Assembly (NCBI GenBank): GCA_015063285.1
Contig: SUST01000001.1
Span: 1 to 64,000, forward strand
Length of the DNA: 64,000 nucleotides
DNA from: Thermoplasmata archaeon
GTDB lineage: Archaea; Thermoplasmatota; Thermoplasmata; Methanomassiliicoccales; Methanomethylophilaceae
Direction: 5' to 3'
Part shown: positions 16,272-24,680 of the stretch, in pieces
Numbering within the stretch: the stretch's first letter is position 1
Layout of the letters: every line of letters starts with the position of its first letter
Notes under the pieces: generated by a model
Told to the model about the DNA's origin: nothing
The model's input: the letters and a program-made list of their open reading frames with translations, nothing else
Database searches by the model: none
Program-made: the position numbers and the translations under genes

Positions 16272-17096
16272 ATGAGCAGCATCCCTAGTTGGGTCAAGGC
16301 AATAGTATTGATCTGCCTCTGCGTGGCAGCCGGCTTCGTTACTCTATCCGCAATAGATGATGCGAACAAGGACGTTCCAACACCTGAGACGATGACTCTT
16401 GTGATCATACGTCACGGGGAGAGCGAATGGAACAGTCTGAACCTTTTCACAGGCTGGACGGATGTGGACCTCTCCGAGAAGGGAAGAACGGAAGCTGAGT
16501 TGGCCGGCAAAATGTTGAAGGAAGAGGGATTCGACTTCGATGTCTGTTACACATCGTATCTGAAACGCGCCATCCACACTCTCGATATCGTTCTGGACGA
16601 GATGGATCTCGAATGGCTCCCCGTTACCAAAGCATGGCAGCTCAATGAGAGGCATTACGGCGCCCTGCAGGGACTCAATAAGAAGGAGACTGCGGAGAAA
16701 TACGGCGAGGAGCAGGTCAAGATATGGCGCAGATCCTACGATGTTCCGCCGCCGGCACTGGATCCCGACGACGATAGGAACCCCGCCAAGCAGGAACAGT
16801 ACAGGGATGTCCCCGCGGAGAACCTCCCACTGACGGAGTGTCTGAAGGACACCGTTGCCAGGGTCGTCCCCTACTTCGATGACGTCATCAAACCAAGGAT
16901 GCTGGCGGGCGACAAGGTCATCATCGTCGCACACGGAAACTCACTACGTGCCCTGGTAAAGTACCTGGAAGACATATCTGACAAGGATATACCCGAGGTG
17001 GAGATCCCTAACGGAATACCTCTGGTGTACGAGTTGGACAGGGATTTCAACGTCATTTCGAAGAGATATCTCGGCGACCAGAATGCACTGACTTAA
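16272..17096 (+). CDS. gpmA: 2,3-bisphosphoglycerate-dependent phosphoglycerate mutase with N-terminal membrane anchor
   Basis: Interconverts 3- and 2-phosphoglycerate. The catalytic core starts at [13 protein letters not shown] (phosphohistidine in RHGE), followed by [14 protein letters not shown], the [12 protein letters not shown] block and a late [15 protein letters not shown] with the second His. These are the GpmA landmarks. The usual protein is about 247 residues and begins close to that RHGE block. Here the ATG at 16272 adds about 40 residues, of which 4-27 are a hydrophobic helix ([16 protein letters not shown]). An internal ATG at 16392 would give the standard soluble form. A TATA-like cataaata lies just upstream (16242-16249). 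A bacterial-type enzyme in an archaeon suggests transfer. Confidence 0.85.
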   Translation: MSSIPSWVKAIVLICLCVAAGFVTLSAIDDANKDVPTPETMTLVIIRHGESEWNSLNLFTGWTDVDLSEKGRTEAELAGKMLKEEGFDFDVCYTSYLKRAIHTLDIVLDEMDLEWLPVTKAWQLNERHYGALQGLNKKETAEKYGEEQVKIWRRSYDVPPPALDPDDDRNPAKQEQYRDVPAENLPLTECLKDTVARVVPYFDDVIKPRMLAGDKVIIVAHGNSLRALVKYLEDISDKDIPEVEIPNGIPLVYELDRDFNVISKRYLGDQNALT

Positions 17097-17176
17097 TCAC
17101 AGATACCCTTCCAAAACGGCAGATTCTCGGACTGGACGACATCTTTATTAGTCGAACTCATGATGACGATGGCGTT

Positions 17177-17248
17177 GCGATAGTGGTCCAACGGCTATGA
17201 TCGGTGCTTCCCAAGCACCTGACCCGGGTTCGACTCCCGGCTATCGCA
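17177..17248 (+). tRNA. tRNA-Gly (anticodon CCC)
   Basis: The acceptor GCGATAG/CTATCGC is perfectly paired. The anticodon arm GGTGC-TTCCCAA-GCACC presents CCC, and the T loop is GGTTCGACTCC. A run of seven T follows at about 17258-17264, a likely transcription stop. Confidence 0.93.
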
Positions 17249-17288
17249 CTCATACCCTTTTTTTAACTGTTAAGCATATGGTCGTCCT

Positions 17289-18344
17289 ATGACAGTCCTG
17301 GAGATCGACGGTTCAAGAGGCGAAGGTGGAGGACAGATGGTCCGCACATCAGTAGCCATGGCTACCGTCACCGGGATCACCACTCACCTCACCCGTATCA
17401 GGGAGAACAGGCCTACGAACGGCCTGTCCAAACAGCACTGTGCCGCCGTTGATGCGGTGGCCCAGATGGCTGGATCCACTGTAGAGGGTAACACCATCGG
17501 TTCCAGAGAACTTCTTTTCACTCCCGGGAACGAACAGAAGTACGATATCGATATGAACATCGGTACCGCAGGAAGCCTGAGCCTTGTCCTGCAGGCCATG
17601 ATGCTGGCAGGAAGGAACCACAGGAAGAGACTGACAGTCGACATCAGCGGAGGCACCAACGTCATGTGGGCACCCCCCATCGATTCGTATCAGACACTGC
17701 TGTTCCCTCTGATGAGAAGGATGGGGATCGAGGCGAACGTCAAGATCATCGACCGCGGTTTCTACCCCCAGGGAGGAGGCCGTGTTATCACCACACTGGA
17801 CCCCATCGATACCATCAAACCCCTCGACATCGAGGAACTGGGAGAACTGAAGAGGATCTCAGGGATCTGTTTCAGCCAGCGTCTCCCAGATTGGATCAAC
17901 AGGGACATGATCGTCAGCTGCAAGAAGGCCCTGGAACCTTATGCGGATGTCGAATTCGACATACAGAAGACGGACGGGGACTCCCGCGGAGCTGGAATCG
18001 TCCTGACCGCGGAATTCGAGAACGGTCTCTTGGGAAGCAACGCATTGACATCCCGCGGACACACAGCGGATAAAGCTGGTGAGGACGCGGCAGCGGATCT
18101 CATCAGGGAAATGACCAGCGGAGCCACCATGGATGTCCACACGGCCGACCAGGTCCTTCCGTACATGGCGATGGCCCAGGGAAAGAGCGGATTCAGCGTT
18201 TCAAGGATCAGCAAGCACCTTCTCAGTCAGATGGATACCCTCGAATCCTTCCTGGACGTTAAGTTCGGAGTCGAGAGGAAGGACAACATCTACAGATTCA
18301 CCGTAACTCCCGGGGAGAACAATGAGGCCATTCATCCACGTTAA
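17289..18344 (+). CDS. rtcA: RNA 3'-terminal phosphate cyclase
   Basis: Uses ATP to turn an RNA 3'-phosphate into a 2',3'-cyclic phosphate. The 351-residue length is typical. The N-terminal DGSRGEGGGQMVRT block is the family signature, FYPQGGGRV appears in the middle, and HTADQVLPYMA (His284) carries the expected nucleophilic histidine. The gene ends 23 bases inside the next one (18322-18954), so the two are probably co-transcribed although their functions are unrelated. It starts 40 bases after tRNA-Gly. Confidence 0.93.
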   Translation: MTVLEIDGSRGEGGGQMVRTSVAMATVTGITTHLTRIRENRPTNGLSKQHCAAVDAVAQMAGSTVEGNTIGSRELLFTPGNEQKYDIDMNIGTAGSLSLVLQAMMLAGRNHRKRLTVDISGGTNVMWAPPIDSYQTLLFPLMRRMGIEANVKIIDRGFYPQGGGRVITTLDPIDTIKPLDIEELGELKRISGICFSQRLPDWINRDMIVSCKKALEPYADVEFDIQKTDGDSRGAGIVLTAEFENGLLGSNALTSRGHTADKAGEDAAADLIREMTSGATMDVHTADQVLPYMAMAQGKSGFSVSRISKHLLSQMDTLESFLDVKFGVERKDNIYRFTVTPGENNEAIHPR

Positions 18345-18954
18345 CTGCGCCATGTCCGCCGACGGGAAGATAGCCGGCGATGACCGCACGCAGGTACGCA
18401 TCTCTTCCGATGAGGACAAGACCCGTGTTAAAGGCCTCAGGAAGCAATATGATTCAATCCTTGTAGGTGTAGGTACCGTCCTCGCCGACGACCCGCATCT
18501 CACCCTGAAAGACAGGGACTACGATACGAACCCCATCCGCATAGTCATCGACCCCCACGGAAAGACACCGGTCACCGCACAGGTCCTGAACGATCGCGCA
18601 CCTACGATAATGATAACCACCGAGAGATGCGACATCACTTGGGACTGCGACAAGATCATACGCGCTGGTACAGACACTATCGACCTTGACAAGGCCATGG
18701 AGGAACTGGCGGAGATGGGCATCGAGAACATCCTTGTGGAGGGGGGAGGGAAGACCATATCTTCGCTTTTCAGGAACAAGATGGTCGACCGTTACACCGT
18801 ATTCGTCGGAGGTCTCCTCATCGGCGGAAAGGATGCCCCTACTCCTTGCGACGGGGACGGATGGGTGGCCGAAGGCGGGATCAGACTAATCCTCGAGGAC
18901 TGCCAAATGCTCGGAAACGGAGCCTTACTCTCCTTCAAGCCCGCCTACGAGTAA
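18322..18954 (+). CDS. 2,5-diamino-6-ribosylamino-pyrimidinone 5'-phosphate reductase
   Basis: A 210-residue protein of the RibD C-terminal (DHFR-like) fold, the archaeal type that reduces the ribosyl side chain in riboflavin and F420 precursor synthesis using NAD(P)H. Landmarks are NCAMSADGKIAG at the N-terminus, SILVGVGTVLADDP near residue 45, LVEGGGKTISS near 140, and a final FVGGLLIGGKDAP. No deaminase domain is attached, as is normal in archaea (ArfC/Rib7-like). The start overlaps the rtcA end by 23 bases. The last 30 bases overlap the convergent MsvR-like gene. Confidence 0.88.
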   Translation: MRPFIHVNCAMSADGKIAGDDRTQVRISSDEDKTRVKGLRKQYDSILVGVGTVLADDPHLTLKDRDYDTNPIRIVIDPHGKTPVTAQVLNDRAPTIMITTERCDITWDCDKIIRAGTDTIDLDKAMEELAEMGIENILVEGGGKTISSLFRNKMVDRYTVFVGGLLIGGKDAPTPCDGDGWVAEGGIRLILEDCQMLGNGALLSFKPAYE

Positions 18955-19707
18955 GGGGATCCTGTGTTCCTTCGGCTCCAGTACGAACCTCACATAGTTG
19001 AAGTCGGAACCGAACACCTCGCTGCTTACCATCTCATATGGCTTCCCGGTAGCATCCTCCATTATCTTGGAGAAGAATCCTCCGCAGTATTGGATCAGAC
19101 ACTTCGCGGCACCTTCGGTAAGTGGCACGCTGTCCTTGACTATGATGGTCAGCGGCTTAGATGAGAATATACTGACCTCACCCAATCCCATCTGCTTGAA
19201 GTAATTGCGGGCGTTGTCCACGGTATCCTCCAGAGTAGGACCGTTCAGGGTACCTGACATGCTGGCGCCGTGTATAAATCCAAGAATGTTCGCCATGGGG
19301 TCGACGTTGAGGCCCATTCCATCGAATCCTAGGAATATGAAGCGGGGGAGGCTCTTGAGCATCTTCTCGGGATCCTGGGCGACCTTGGCCAGGATCTTGA
19401 ATGCGACCTCCCTGGATTCGTCCGATGAATCCACCGACTTCCCGAATGGCAGCGAGATCAGGGTATAGTACTTCTTACGGCTGTCCTGAAGATCGTCGTG
19501 GACGCTGATGAGCTGTTCTTCCACCATTGTGTCGAGGTGCACCGATACTGTGGACTGAGCCTTCGAGACCTTCTTGGCGATCTCCGTCAGAGAGAGATCC
19601 TTCTCGGCCAGTTCATGCAGGATCTTCAGCTTCACATCGTTGGAGACCTGCACCGTTCCTTTTGGAGTGATGTACAACTCAAAATTCCTGGAGCTATCCT
19701 CTGCCAT
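18925..19707 (-). CDS. MsvR-like transcription regulator (winged helix plus V4R domain)
   Basis: A 260-residue protein. Residues about 18-80 form an ArsR-type winged helix (KILHELAEKDLSLTEIAKK, then STVSVHLDTMVEEQL). Residues about 115-240 form a V4R domain with a Cys pair late in it (CLIQYCGGFFSKIME). The architecture is that of MsvR, a methanogen redox-responsive regulator that represses its own gene until thiols are changed. Two TTCGTA half-sites flank the TATA-like element upstream (see 19724-19744). It is convergent with the reductase gene and divergent from mtnA. Confidence 0.78.
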   Translation of the reverse strand: MAEDSSRNFELYITPKGTVQVSNDVKLKILHELAEKDLSLTEIAKKVSKAQSTVSVHLDTMVEEQLISVHDDLQDSRKKYYTLISLPFGKSVDSSDESREVAFKILAKVAQDPEKMLKSLPRFIFLGFDGMGLNVDPMANILGFIHGASMSGTLNGPTLEDTVDNARNYFKQMGLGEVSIFSSKPLTIIVKDSVPLTEGAAKCLIQYCGGFFSKIMEDATGKPYEMVSSEVFGSDFNYVRFVLEPKEHRIPLLVGGLEGE

Positions 19708-19723
19708 AAGACTCCGTATGCGG

Positions 19724-19744
19724 TTCGTATATTAAACTTTCGTA
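19724..19744 (-). promoter_or_regulatory. promoter with twin TTCGTA half-sites, candidate MsvR autoregulation site
   Basis: TTCGTA is found at 19724-19729 and 19739-19744. The AT-rich tatattaaac between them reads on the minus strand as a TATA box about 20 bases before the start at 19707. TTCG/CGAA-type half-sites are what I recall for MsvR boxes, so self-repression by blocking TBP is inferred. Confidence 0.45.
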
Positions 19745-19853
19745 CTCGTACAACCGTTCGACCGCAGATTTACAGAACGACGGAACCTACAATTCTGAAC
19801 TGATAACAACAATGTTTGTATATATCGGAACCAATCGACGGACAGGTGCAAAG

Positions 19854-20849
19854 ATGAAGGCCACAGTAGATGGACAGAAATGCGATATCAGAGCAGTATG
19901 GTATGAGAACTGTAAGGTCCGCATGATCGATCAGAGGGAACTCCCAGCAAAGATCGTCATTGTGGATTTCGATAATTATCTGGACATAGCGGAGGCCATT
20001 CGCAACATGACGACGCGCGGTGCGCCGTCCATAGGCGCCACAGCGGCATACGCGATGTGCATGGCGGCACTGAAGGGATGCGACCTGGACAAAGCAGCGG
20101 CGGACATCAAGGCCGCGAGACCCACGGCCAATGACCTGTTCTACGCCGTCGACTACATGTATGAGAAGCTGAAGCAGGGAGAGAAACCCGCCAAGGCAGC
20201 GAACGATTACGCACAGATGATGGTCGACAAATGCACCAAGATCGGAGAGTACGGGGCAGAGCTCATCAAGGACGGAATGACCCTCATGACTCACTGCAAC
20301 GCAGGAGCACTGGCCACCGTGGATGTCGGTACCGCCCTAGCACCTATGAGGAAAGCGAAGGAACAGGGCAAGAAGTTCTTCGTGTACGCATCGGAGACCA
20401 GGCCCCGTCTGCAGGGAATGCAGCTCACCGCCTGGGAGCTAAACCAGGAGGGCATCGACCATGCCATCATCCCCGATGGAGCATCAGCCTACTACATGTC
20501 CAAGGGAGTCGATATGATCATCACCGGAGCCGACAGGATAGCCGAGAACGGGGACTTCGCCAACAAGATCGGAACCTTCGACAAGGCCATAGTAGCGAAG
20601 CACTTCGGCATCCCCTTCTACGTCGCCGCACCCATCTCCACATTCGATTTCAACACCAAGACCGGAAAGGACATCGTTATCGAGGAGAGGTCCGAGACGG
20701 AGGTTACGATGCTGCAGGGCATCAGGATCGCGCCTGTGGGATCCAAGGCTAAGAATCCGGCCTTCGATGTCACACCGGCAGAACTGGTGACCGGATTCAT
20801 CACCGAGAAGGGCATACTGAAGCCCAGCGAGATCCATAAGGTGAGGTAA
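19854..20849 (+). CDS. mtnA: methylthioribose-1-phosphate isomerase (MtnA/aIF2B family)
   Basis: Isomerises 5-methylthioribose-1-phosphate (and probably 5-deoxyribose-1-phosphate) to the ribulose form. Landmarks are MTTRGAPSIGATAAYAM near the N-terminus, LMTHCNAGALATV with the catalytic Cys, and IITGADRIAENGDFANKIGT with the catalytic Asp. I prefer the ATG at 19854 (331 residues): the earlier ATG at 19812 overlaps a TATA-like tttgtatata, and 19854 has aggtg a few bases before it. The stop is directly followed by the class II aldolase gene, which acts next in the pathway. Confidence 0.9.
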   Translation: MKATVDGQKCDIRAVWYENCKVRMIDQRELPAKIVIVDFDNYLDIAEAIRNMTTRGAPSIGATAAYAMCMAALKGCDLDKAAADIKAARPTANDLFYAVDYMYEKLKQGEKPAKAANDYAQMMVDKCTKIGEYGAELIKDGMTLMTHCNAGALATVDVGTALAPMRKAKEQGKKFFVYASETRPRLQGMQLTAWELNQEGIDHAIIPDGASAYYMSKGVDMIITGADRIAENGDFANKIGTFDKAIVAKHFGIPFYVAAPISTFDFNTKTGKDIVIEERSETEVTMLQGIRIAPVGSKAKNPAFDVTPAELVTGFITEKGILKPSEIHKVR

Positions 20850-21458
20850 ATGAACGAGAGGTACGCCAGGCAGGAACTGGTGAAGATCTGCAAGATGCTG
20901 TACGACAGACAGCTCACGGTATCCGCCGGAGGCAACATGAGCGTCAAGATCAACGATTCCGAGATCCTCATCACCCCCTCCGGAAGGAACAAGGGCATGC
21001 TCGAACCCGAGGACCTGGTGCTCATCGATTCCAAGGGAAAGGTACTCTCCGCAGGGAAGCCCTCCATAGAGCATAAGTTCCATCTGGCACTCTACAATAT
21101 GAATTACGATACCAACGCGGTGGTCCACTGCCATCCCCTGCATTGCGTCACTCTCGCGGTCAAGGGGGAGAACATCAAGAGCAACATCACGCCTGAGGGG
21201 GTGCTCCTGCTCGGAGAGGTCCCCATGATAGACTACTACACGCCGGGGTCCAAGAAACTGGTGGAGGCCGTGAAGGAGCATGGGCAGTACAAGGCCATGC
21301 TCTTGGCTAGGCACGGAGCGATCACTCAAGGGAGGACCCTGGAAGAGGCCTACAACAGGATGGAGGAATTGGAATTCCAGGCCAGGCTCCAGCTGCTCTG
21401 CGGCGAGGACGTCACCGATCTCCCCAAGAGGGAGATAACCAAACTTTCCAAGATGTGA
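20850..21458 (+). CDS. class II aldolase (fuculose-phosphate aldolase-like)
   Basis: This 202-residue zinc aldolase has the family pattern: SAGGNMSVKIND, LITPSGRNKG with the phosphate-binding loop, a conserved Glu in SIEHKFH, the zinc ligands in VVHCHPLHC, and a third His in LARHGAITQG. The start codon follows the mtnA stop at once, so the two form one operon. In this pairing the aldolase splits 5-deoxyribulose-1-phosphate or methylthioribulose-1-phosphate into DHAP and an aldehyde (the DHAP shunt). This recycles the 5'-deoxyadenosine left by radical SAM enzymes, which is useful in an organism rich in them. Confidence 0.85.
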   Translation: MNERYARQELVKICKMLYDRQLTVSAGGNMSVKINDSEILITPSGRNKGMLEPEDLVLIDSKGKVLSAGKPSIEHKFHLALYNMNYDTNAVVHCHPLHCVTLAVKGENIKSNITPEGVLLLGEVPMIDYYTPGSKKLVEAVKEHGQYKAMLLARHGAITQGRTLEEAYNRMEELEFQARLQLLCGEDVTDLPKREITKLSKM

Positions 21459-21462
21459 TACC

Positions 21463-22545
21463 ATGGCGATACTGGTAACGAAATGGTTCGGAGTATTCCT
21501 CGTTGACGAGAGGTCGCACAGCATCGTCGACAAGAGGCTGATGCCCAAGGACGCACAGGCGGTCGCAGAGAAACTGGCCGCCGTCCAGAGAGGAGGCGTA
21601 CTCGACGAGGAGCGCGAACTGGCGGCATTGGTGCCCGAGAAGCTGATGGTAGGGGACAGGAGACAGTCCGAACTCGGAAAGCCCGAACTTTTCGATTCGT
21701 CCTTCCTAAACCCGCAGAAGTTCGGATACGACGATGCGTTCATGCACGAGGTCATGATGGGCCTCGGGAAGCTCAGGACGTCCGAACCCGTCCCCAGGGA
21801 CAAGAACCTGGTCCAGGCCATAAGGAACCTGGATGACCAGATCGCCACAATCAATCTTTACAACGAAAGACTCCACGAGTGGTACGGGATGCACTTCCCC
21901 GAACTCGCCGATTACGCCAAGGACTCGAAGTATGCGGACCTGATCGCACGTTACGGCGACAGGGAGGCCATAATCGAGGAGCTGGGCATAGACATACAAT
22001 CCATCGGAGCGGACTTCAACGACAACGATATGCGTGCCGTGATCGACCTCGCGGACACCCTTTACCGTCTCTATGACGACGAGGAGAGGACCGAGGCTTA
22101 CATCCAGGAGATCGTCGAGGAGACCTGTCCCAACATGTGCGCCATAGTCGGCGGCCCGTTGGCTGCCAGGCTCATATCGCTCTCGGGCGGACTCGAAAGG
22201 CTCTCCACACTGCCCTCATCGACGGTCCAGCTCCTCGGAGCGGAGAAGGCCATGTTCAGGCACCTGAAATCGGGCAAGAGGCCTCCAAAGCACGGAGTCA
22301 TCTATCAGCATCCCGAGGTGCACAAGGCCCCATACTGGCAGAGAGGGAACATCGCCCGTGCGCTGGCCGGGAAGATCCTCATCGCCGCCAAGGTCGACCA
22401 GTATCACGGGGAATTCTGCGGGGACAGGCTGAACGAGGAGTTCATGGCCAGGGTGGAGGACATCAAGCGCAGGTATCCCGAACCGCCCAAGAAGCCCCAG
22501 AAGAAGAACAAGCCCAGGAACAGAGGGAAACCGAGGAGACACTGA
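21463..22545 (+). CDS. nop5: Nop5 (Nop56/58 family) box C/D RNP core protein
   Basis: A 360-residue scaffold of the box C/D sRNP that directs 2'-O-methylation. It has an N-terminal domain (1-110), a coiled-coil region (about 115-215, NLYNERLHEWYGMHFPEL), and the Nop domain with CPNMCAIVGGPLAARLISLSGGL and LGAEKAMFRHLKSG. A Lys/Pro/Arg-rich tail (KKPQKKNKPRNRGKPRRH) is typical. Fibrillarin, often its direct neighbour in archaea, is not here. It starts 4 bases after the aldolase stop, so it may be read from the mtnA promoter. Confidence 0.92.
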   Translation: MAILVTKWFGVFLVDERSHSIVDKRLMPKDAQAVAEKLAAVQRGGVLDEERELAALVPEKLMVGDRRQSELGKPELFDSSFLNPQKFGYDDAFMHEVMMGLGKLRTSEPVPRDKNLVQAIRNLDDQIATINLYNERLHEWYGMHFPELADYAKDSKYADLIARYGDREAIIEELGIDIQSIGADFNDNDMRAVIDLADTLYRLYDDEERTEAYIQEIVEETCPNMCAIVGGPLAARLISLSGGLERLSTLPSSTVQLLGAEKAMFRHLKSGKRPPKHGVIYQHPEVHKAPYWQRGNIARALAGKILIAAKVDQYHGEFCGDRLNEEFMARVEDIKRRYPEPPKKPQKKNKPRNRGKPRRH

Positions 22546-22581
22546 TTTACTTACCATTTTTTCCGAAAGGAAGTAAGTCAG
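22542..22581 (+). terminator. hairpin after nop5
   Basis: CTGATTTACTT (from 22542) pairs with AAGTAAGTCAG (to 22581) with one G-U pair, around an 18-base loop that contains a run of six T. It begins within the nop5 stop codon. ACTTACCATT from this stem recurs 52 bases later (from 22600), so a regulatory role is also possible. Confidence 0.35.
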
Positions 22582-22620
22582 ACCGGCCTCCCCACAAATA
22601 CTTACCATTGAGGAAGAAAG

Positions 22621-23229
22621 ATGGATAGTATGGCGGACGGACCCGAAGTGATCCCAGACGATTTCCTGAACCTCGACAGGGAGGGTTTCAGACAATGGCT
22701 CGTCGACAACCATGAGACGGCCAAGGAATGCAGGGTCATAATCAGCGGCCTCGACTATCCGGCGAGGATGTCGTACCTGGATGCCGTAGAGGAGGCTCTG
22801 TGCTTCGGTTGGATCGATTCCACACACAACAAGATAGAAGGGATAGGCAACGTCCTGAGGCTGTCCCCCCGCAGGCCAAGGTCTAGATTCACCAGGCTCA
22901 ACATGGCCAGGTGCGAGCGTCTGGAATCCCTCGGGCTGATGACCGATGCGGGCAGGAAGGCGATCCCTGCGAAAGGGTTCAAGATCGACAGGTACGTCCT
23001 GAAGAGGATAAGGAACGATCCCGAGGTGACGAGGATGATCGAGACGCTTCCGAAGCTCTATGTGGAGATCAGGGCGGACAACATACAGAGCGTACGCAAG
23101 GACGATCCCAAACTGTACCGCGACCGCATGAAGAGATTCATGGACAACACCAGGGTTGGAAAGATGTACGGCAAATGGGATGACGACGGGAAACTCCCTC
23201 ATGAACCGCTCTTTTCCATGCCTGAATGA
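22621..23229 (+). CDS. YdeI/OmpD-associated family protein
   Basis: A 202-residue protein with the YdeI-like core: FRQWLVDNHETAKECRVII, then YLDAVEEALCFGWIDSTHNKI (the typical EEALCFGWID signature) and LRLSPRRPRSRFTRLNMARCERL. The second half holds a helical segment with YLKRIRNDPEVTRM-like spacing. The family is widespread in bacteria and of unknown role. The start at 22621 is an ATG close after gaggaagaaag; ATG at 22630 is also possible. It is monocistronic by its context, 75 bases after nop5. Confidence 0.75.
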   Translation: MDSMADGPEVIPDDFLNLDREGFRQWLVDNHETAKECRVIISGLDYPARMSYLDAVEEALCFGWIDSTHNKIEGIGNVLRLSPRRPRSRFTRLNMARCERLESLGLMTDAGRKAIPAKGFKIDRYVLKRIRNDPEVTRMIETLPKLYVEIRADNIQSVRKDDPKLYRDRMKRFMDNTRVGKMYGKWDDDGKLPHEPLFSMPE

Positions 23230-23273
23230 GCGAACGTATTGGTCAAGGGCGTCGTACAATCACGCGTCTTTTC

Positions 23274-23425
23274 CTAAATAATATTATAAGGACAGTCGAC
23301 ATAGTCCTTGCCAGATAACATGAGGTCAGTAAACGTTTACGGCTTACATGTGTTCGCTTCCAAGAGGGAAGTGAACTTCCGGCCATGAGTGTCGGATCGA
23401 GTATTTCCAAAGGATAGTGAAACCA
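23274..23425 (+). promoter_or_regulatory. promoter and long leader of the aIF5A gene
   Basis: A TATA-like aaataatattataa (about 23275-23289) lies about 140 bases before the aIF5A start. The leader between holds an inverted repeat AAGGAC/GTCCTT (23288-23309), a perfect 12-base palindrome GTAAACGTTTAC (23329-23340), an inverted repeat GGAAGTGAACTTCC (23367-23380) and a 22-codon open frame (ATG 23320 to TGA 23388). Most genes in this window have much shorter leaders. Confidence 0.4.
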
Positions 23426-23803
23426 ATGTGGGAGATGAAAGAGATCAGAGAGCTGAAAGAGGGAAGGTACGTCAACGTTGACGAGGAACCTTGTAAAATC
23501 GTCAAGATTACGACATCCAAGCCCGGAAAGCACGGATCCGCAAAGGCGAACATCGATGCAGTCAGCATCTTCACCGGCGCAAAGAAATCCATCGTTGGAC
23601 CTGTCAGCACAAAAGTTCAGGTCCCCATGATCGACAAGAGGAAGGGACAGATCCTGTCCATCACCGGAGACGAGGCACTCGTCATGGATCTCGAGACCTT
23701 CGAGAACCTCTCCATCGTTATTAACTCCGACGCGGAGCAGAAGATCGAGGAAGGAGCAGAAGTTCTGTACCTCGTCGCGATGGGCAGATACAAGTTCATG
23801 TGA
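23426..23803 (+). CDS. translation factor aIF5A (hypusine-containing)
   Basis: A 125-residue factor that helps the ribosome make difficult peptide bonds. The N-terminal SH3-like domain carries TTSKPGKHGSAK, whose Lys in PGKHG is the one modified to hypusine or deoxyhypusine. The C-terminal OB fold ends with LYLVAMGRYKFM. A GTG at 23417 would add three residues; I prefer the ATG (MWEMKEIRELK). The stop overlaps the GTG start of the agmatinase gene by four bases, linking the factor to the polyamine branch that feeds its modification. Confidence 0.93.
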   Translation: MWEMKEIRELKEGRYVNVDEEPCKIVKITTSKPGKHGSAKANIDAVSIFTGAKKSIVGPVSTKVQVPMIDKRKGQILSITGDEALVMDLETFENLSIVINSDAEQKIEEGAEVLYLVAMGRYKFM

Positions 23804-24678
23804 GGACTGGTAAAATATCATACGGACTCGGATATGCGGGAGCGGACTCGGAATACGAGGACGCTGACATCGTCATATTCGGAGTCCAGTATGACCATAC
23901 CGCCTGCTTCAAAGCGGGCGCAAGGGAGGGACCCACCGCCATCAGGCGGGCCTCCTATAATTTTGAAGAGATTCATTTCGAGCACGGCGTCCATCAGGAA
24001 CTGCCTGCGATATGCGATTACGGGAACGTCGACGACTTCGTCATGCCCGAGGACATGGTACAGGAAGTCGATTTCGCGGTCGGACCTGCCATCAGAGACG
24101 GCAAGTTCCCGATCACCATCGGCGGAGAGCATTCTGTGAACATCCCCGTCGTGAAGAACTTCAACGCAGATGACATAGCGGTGATATCCATCGATGCCCA
24201 CCTGGATTCCAGGGACGAGTATCTCGGAACACCCCTCAGCCATGCCTGCATCATGAGGCGTGCGGCAGACCATGTCGGTGTGGAGAACACCTACGTTCTA
24301 GGATGCCGCGCCATCGGAGAGGAAGAGCTGGACAGGGACGACGTGATCCCTTTCATCAGCGCCTATGACATCTTCGACAACGGCATCGAATGGGCAATAA
24401 AGAAGGCTCTCGACAGCGTCAAACACGAATACATCTACCTGACGATAGACATCGACGGCATAGACCCTGCTTATGCTCCGGGTACCGGAACTCCGGAGCC
24501 CTTCGGTCTGCACCCCTACGATGTCAAGAAGGTCATCAACGCAGTGGGCGACAGACTTGTAGGTTTCGATGTATGCGAAGTGTGCCCTCCGGCGGACCCC
24601 GCGGGAATAACATCAATTCTTGCCGCCAGACTCATCAACGAAGCGGTTGCGGTCCACGCCAAGAATCTCAGGCAGTGA
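23800..24678 (+). CDS. speB: agmatinase (ureohydrolase family)
   Basis: Hydrolyses agmatine to putrescine and urea. This 292-residue manganese enzyme shows the ureohydrolase ligands: GGEHSV (His111), SIDAHLD (Asp132, His134, Asp136) and TIDIDGIDP (Asp217, Asp219). It starts with GTG inside the aIF5A stop (GTGA overlap), so translation is coupled. In Haloferax an agmatinase-like SpeB is needed for aIF5A hypusination through an agmatine-modified intermediate (established knowledge). The same link is inferred here. It is convergent with the phosphohexomutase gene, two bases away. Confidence 0.9.
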   Translation: MRTGKISYGLGYAGADSEYEDADIVIFGVQYDHTACFKAGAREGPTAIRRASYNFEEIHFEHGVHQELPAICDYGNVDDFVMPEDMVQEVDFAVGPAIRDGKFPITIGGEHSVNIPVVKNFNADDIAVISIDAHLDSRDEYLGTPLSHACIMRRAADHVGVENTYVLGCRAIGEEELDRDDVIPFISAYDIFDNGIEWAIKKALDSVKHEYIYLTIDIDGIDPAYAPGTGTPEPFGLHPYDVKKVINAVGDRLVGFDVCEVCPPADPAGITSILAARLINEAVAVHAKNLRQ

Positions 24679-24680
24679 AC

